From assembly GCA_023417985.1 (NCBI GenBank), contig JAEZDV010000183.1:1-8136 (forward strand): 8,136 nt of DNA, given 5' to 3'. Position numbers and translations under genes: made by a program. Below, one piece after another: positions 5,732-8,136 of this stretch (its first letter is position 1; each line of letters opens with the position of its first letter). Source of the stretch: Actinomycetes bacterium (GTDB lineage Bacteria; Actinomycetota; Actinomycetes; Mycobacteriales; Mycobacteriaceae). A model generated the notes under the pieces. The model searched no databases, had not been told where the DNA came from, and was given only the letters and a program-made list of their open reading frames with translations.

Positions 5732-5775
5732 AACCCCTGAAACGCCGAACGGCAACCCCAGAAACGCCGAACGGC
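5732..5775. repeat. Two-copy 22-bp tandem repeat between amaP and tuf
   Basis: Positions 5732-5753 and 5754-5775 are adjacent copies identical at 21 of 22 bases; the single difference is T at 5738 against A at 5760. Both contain the 15-base core GAAACGCCGAACGGC. The second copy runs directly into the tuf terminator hairpin, sharing the GGC at 5773-5775. It may be a replication-slippage duplication in the terminator region. Confidence 0.85.
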
Positions 5776-5798
5776 GCCCACCCCGAAGGGTGGACGCC
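5773..5798 (-). terminator. Transcription terminator of tuf with C(UUCG)G tetraloop
   Basis: On the minus strand the hairpin is GGCG, a mismatch, CCACCC, loop TTCG, GGGTGG, a mismatch, CGCC. The inner 6-bp stem closes a C(UUCG)G tetraloop, which is exceptionally stable only when read in this direction, so it belongs to tuf transcription. It starts 23 bases past the tuf stop. No long U-tract follows, as is common in high-GC actinobacteria. Confidence 0.75.
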
Positions 5799-5821
5799 GC
5801 GGGCGTCAGTGAGGAACTAGC

Positions 5822-7012
5822 TCACTTGATGATCTTCGTGACGCGACCGGCGCCGACGGTACGACCACCCTCGCGGATAGCGAAGCGAAGGCCCTCGTCC
5901 ATGGCGATCGGCTGGATCAGCTTGACGGACATCTCGGTGTTGTCACCGGGCATGACCATCTCGGTGCCCTCGGGAAGGGTAACAACGCCCGTCACGTCCG
6001 TGGTACGGAAGTAGAACTGCGGACGGTAGTTGTTGAAGAACGGCGTGTGGCGGCCGCCCTCTTCCTTGTTGAGGATGTAAGCCTGGCCCTCGAACTCCGT
6101 GTGGGGAGTCGTGGTGCCCGGCTTGACGACGACCTGGCCACGCTCGACGTCCTCGCGCTTGATGCCGCGGACGAGGAGGCCGACGTTGTCGCCCGCCTGG
6201 CCCTGATCGAGCAGCTTGCGGAACATCTCGATACCGGTGACCGTGGTCTTGGTCGAGGTCTCCTTGATGCCGACGATCTCGACCTCTTCGTTGACGTTGA
6301 CAACGCCACGCTCGATACGGCCGGTGACGACCGTGCCGCGACCGGTGATCGTGAAGACGTCCTCGACGGGCATGAGGAACGGCTTGTCGGTCTCGCGAAC
6401 CGGGTCCGGGATGGAGTCGTCGACGGCCTGCATGAGGTCGACGATCGACTGAACCCACTTCTCGTCACCCTCGAGTGCCTTGAGAGCGGAGATCGGGACG
6501 ACCGGAGCGTTCTCGTCGAACTCCTGCGAAGCGAGGAGCTCGCGGACCTCCATCTCGACGAGCTCGAGGATTTCCTCGTCGTCGACCATGTCGGCCTTGT
6601 TCAGCGCAACGAGGATGTACGGCACGCCGACCTGGCGAGCGAGCAGCACGTGCTCACGCGTCTGGGGCATCGGGCCGTCGGTAGCAGCCACGACCAGGAT
6701 CGCGCCGTCCATCTGGGCGGCACCGGTGATCATGTTCTTGATGTAGTCCGCGTGACCCGGGGCGTCGACGTGCGCGTAGTGGCGCTTCTCGGTCTGGTAC
6801 TCGACGTGGGAGATGTTGATCGTGATGCCACGAGCCTTCTCCTCGGGAGCCTTGTCGATCTGGTCGAACGCGAAGCTCTCGTTCAGGTCCGGGAATTTGT
6901 CTGCCAGCACCTTGGTGATGGCGGCCGTCGTGGTGGTCTTGCCATGGTCGACGTGACCGATGGTGCCGATGTTCACGTGCGGCTTGGTCCGCTCGAACTT
7001 CGCCTTAGCCAC
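5822..7012 (-). CDS. tuf: Elongation factor Tu
   Basis: EF-Tu is the GTPase that carries aminoacyl-tRNA to the ribosomal A site. The protein is complete at 396 residues. The GTPase motifs are intact: GHVDHGKT (19-26), the switch I RGITI (61-65), DAPGH (83-87) with the catalytic histidine at 87, NKAD (138-141) and the SAL motif near 175. Domains 2 and 3 follow at about 210-300 and 301-396, ending in VTKIIK. Q127 and the FAIREGG segment match the kirromycin-sensitive E. coli residues Q124 and A375, so target-based elfamycin resistance is not evident. The GTG start has an AGGAGG eight bases upstream (7021-7026). It follows fusA by 95 bases, the standard str-operon order, and ends at a convergent terminator. 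Base composition is milder than in its neighbours (more AAC, AAG, GAG), fitting a highly expressed gene. Confidence 0.99.
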   Translation of the reverse strand: MAKAKFERTKPHVNIGTIGHVDHGKTTTTAAITKVLADKFPDLNESFAFDQIDKAPEEKARGITINISHVEYQTEKRHYAHVDAPGHADYIKNMITGAAQMDGAILVVAATDGPMPQTREHVLLARQVGVPYILVALNKADMVDDEEILELVEMEVRELLASQEFDENAPVVPISALKALEGDEKWVQSIVDLMQAVDDSIPDPVRETDKPFLMPVEDVFTITGRGTVVTGRIERGVVNVNEEVEIVGIKETSTKTTVTGIEMFRKLLDQGQAGDNVGLLVRGIKREDVERGQVVVKPGTTTPHTEFEGQAYILNKEEGGRHTPFFNNYRPQFYFRTTDVTGVVTLPEGTEMVMPGDNTEMSVKLIQPIAMDEGLRFAIREGGRTVGAGRVTKIIK

Positions 7013-7020
7013 TGGAATGT

Positions 7021-7026
7021 CCTCCT
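7021..7026 (-). promoter_or_regulatory. Strong Shine-Dalgarno site of tuf
   Basis: The minus strand reads AGGAGG, an eight-base spacer and then GTG at 7010-7012. A consensus site with good spacing suits the very high translation expected of EF-Tu. Confidence 0.7.
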
Positions 7027-7092
7027 GGACTGTTGTTGCTTGCAGTATGCAGCAGTGCGGTTTGTATTACTTGGTCGTGCAGGTGACCGAGG

Positions 7093-7113
7093 GAGATAAC
7101 CCGAAGGTTACTC
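7093..7113 (-). other. C(UUCG)G hairpin overlapping the fusA stop codon
   Basis: On the minus strand GAGTAACC pairs with GGTTA-T-CTC around a TTCG loop: five continuous pairs, one bulged T, then three more. The fusA stop codon TAA is part of the 5' arm. No U-tract follows, so it may be a partial terminator, an RNA-processing or stability element between fusA and tuf, or a structure near the terminating ribosome. Confidence 0.5.
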
Positions 7114-8136
7114 TCCGGTCGCCTTGGCGATGATTTCCTTCGAGACGTTCGACGGAACCTCTGCGTAGGAATCGAACACCATGGAGAAGTTCGCGCGGCC
7201 CTGGGTCTTCGACCGCAGGTCACCGATGTATCCGAACATCTCCGAGAGCGGAACCAGCGCCTTCACGACACGGGCACCACTGCGTTCCTCCATGGCCTGG
7301 ATCTGGCCACGGCGGGAGTTGAGGTCGCCGATCACTTCACCCATGTAGTCCTCGGGGGTCGTGACCTCGACAGCCATGAGCGGTTCGAGGATGACCGGAG
7401 CTGCCTTGCGGGCGGCTTCCTTCAGGGCCTGCGAGCCGGCGATCTTGAACGCCATTTCCGACGAGTCGACATCGTGGTACGCGCCGTCGAGCAGCGTGAC
7501 CTTGACGTTCACCAGCGGGTAGCCGGCGAGCACGCCGTACTGCATCGCGTCCTGCGCACCCGCGTCGACCGACGGGATGTACTCGCGGGGCACGCGGCCG
7601 CCGGTGACCTTGTTCTCGAACTCGTAGGTCGCGCCGTCTTCGCCGCGGAACGGCTCGAGGGCGATGATGACCTTCGCGAACTGGCCGGAGCCACCGGTCT
7701 GCTTCTTGTGCGTGAACTCGAGCTTCTCGACCGGCTTGGTGATCGTCTCGCGGTACGCGACCTGCGGCTTGCCGACGTTGGCCTCGACCTTGAACTCACG
7801 ACGCATGCGGTCGACGAGGATGTCGAGGTGGAGCTCGCCCATGCCGCCGATGACGGTCTGGCCGGTCTCGTCGTCGAGCTCGACCGAGAAGGTCGGGTCC
7901 TCTTCGGCGAGCTTCTGGATGGCCGTCGACAGCTTCTCCTGGTCGGCCTTCGACTTCGGCTCGATGGAGACCTGGATGACCGGGTCCGGGAAGGTCATCG
8001 ACTCGAGGACGATCGGGGCGTCCTGCGCGCACAGGGTGTCGCCGGTCGTGGTGTCCTTCAGGCCGATCATCGCGTAGATGTGGCCTGCGACCGCCTCGTC
8101 GACCGGGTTCTCCTTGTTGGCGTGCATCTGGAACAG
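7108..8136 (-). CDS. fusA: Elongation factor G, C-terminal half (cut by window edge)
   Basis: EF-G is the GTPase that drives ribosomal translocation and, with the ribosome recycling factor, subunit splitting. Only the last 342 residues are in the window; the frame runs off the right edge (LFQ before MHANKE), so the start and GTPase domain lie outside. What is visible covers the end of domain II, domain III with GMGELHLD (about 98-105 of the visible part), domain IV from HKKQTGGSGQF (about 143-153) with the tip segment EYIPSVDAG, and domain V ending in QGRANFSMVF and the KATGE tail. The full protein is normally about 700 residues. The segment carries no frameshift. It is upstream of tuf on the same strand, as in the str operon, with a stable hairpin at its stop codon. 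Confidence 0.98.
   Translation of the reverse strand: MFQMHANKENPVDEAVAGHIYAMIGLKDTTTGDTLCAQDAPIVLESMTFPDPVIQVSIEPKSKADQEKLSTAIQKLAEEDPTFSVELDDETGQTVIGGMGELHLDILVDRMRREFKVEANVGKPQVAYRETITKPVEKLEFTHKKQTGGSGQFAKVIIALEPFRGEDGATYEFENKVTGGRVPREYIPSVDAGAQDAMQYGVLAGYPLVNVKVTLLDGAYHDVDSSEMAFKIAGSQALKEAARKAAPVILEPLMAVEVTTPEDYMGEVIGDLNSRRGQIQAMEERSGARVVKALVPLSEMFGYIGDLRSKTQGRANFSMVFDSYAEVPSNVSKEIIAKATGE

Noticed and set aside
7040..7075. Possible tuf promoter boxes TAATAC (7064-7069) or CATACT (7044-7049) on the minus strand
   Set aside because: Neither has a plausible -35 box or an extended -10. A separate tuf promoter between fusA and tuf is known in some actinobacteria, but it cannot be placed here from sequence alone.
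6047..7099. Plus-strand open frame of 350 codons antisense to tuf
   Set aside because: It mirrors the codon bias of EF-Tu; the Leu/Val/Asp-rich translation is typical of an antisense shadow.

Overview
The window is a high-GC chromosomal segment from an actinobacterium. The EF-Tu and EF-G sequences, frequent GTG starts, four-base stop/start overlaps and a probable leaderless promoter point to Mycobacteriales, most likely Rhodococcus or a close Nocardiaceae relative. The genus is an inference from protein resemblance, not the result of a search. No mobile element, CRISPR array, tRNA or rRNA was seen. The longest gene-free stretch is about 230 bases (2842-3071).

Left block (23-2841, minus strand): three genes in the order NAD(P)H-dependent ferredoxin reductase, MurI-like Asp/Glu racemase, AlkD-like DNA alkylation repair protein. 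The reductase starts at a GTG with a strong AGGAGG, not at the ATG that abuts it. The racemase has a -10 box placed so that transcription would begin at its GTG codon, so it may be leaderless. A 9-bp hairpin closes the block around the last stop codon.

Central block (3072-5643, plus strand): a compact five-gene operon whose genes all overlap by 4 or 8 bases. It encodes an Asp23/Gls24 protein, a short divergent Asp23-like protein, a 64-residue DUF2273-like membrane protein, an Asp23 domain fused to a two-helix membrane anchor with a C-terminal DUF6286-like domain, and an AmaP-like two-helix anchor. By analogy with the Firmicute Asp23-AmaP-DUF2273 cluster, the soluble Asp23 proteins probably gather on the inner face of the membrane, held by the two anchors. 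This is the most interesting system in the window, and its role in actinobacteria is largely unknown.

Right block (5822-8136, minus strand): tuf (EF-Tu, complete) follows fusA (EF-G, C-terminal half only, cut by the window edge), the usual translation-factor order. The tuf and amaP ends converge on a 178-bp region with a strong C(UUCG)G terminator-like hairpin for tuf, a smaller hairpin for the plus-strand operon and a two-copy 22-bp tandem repeat. A second C(UUCG)G hairpin overlaps the fusA stop codon.
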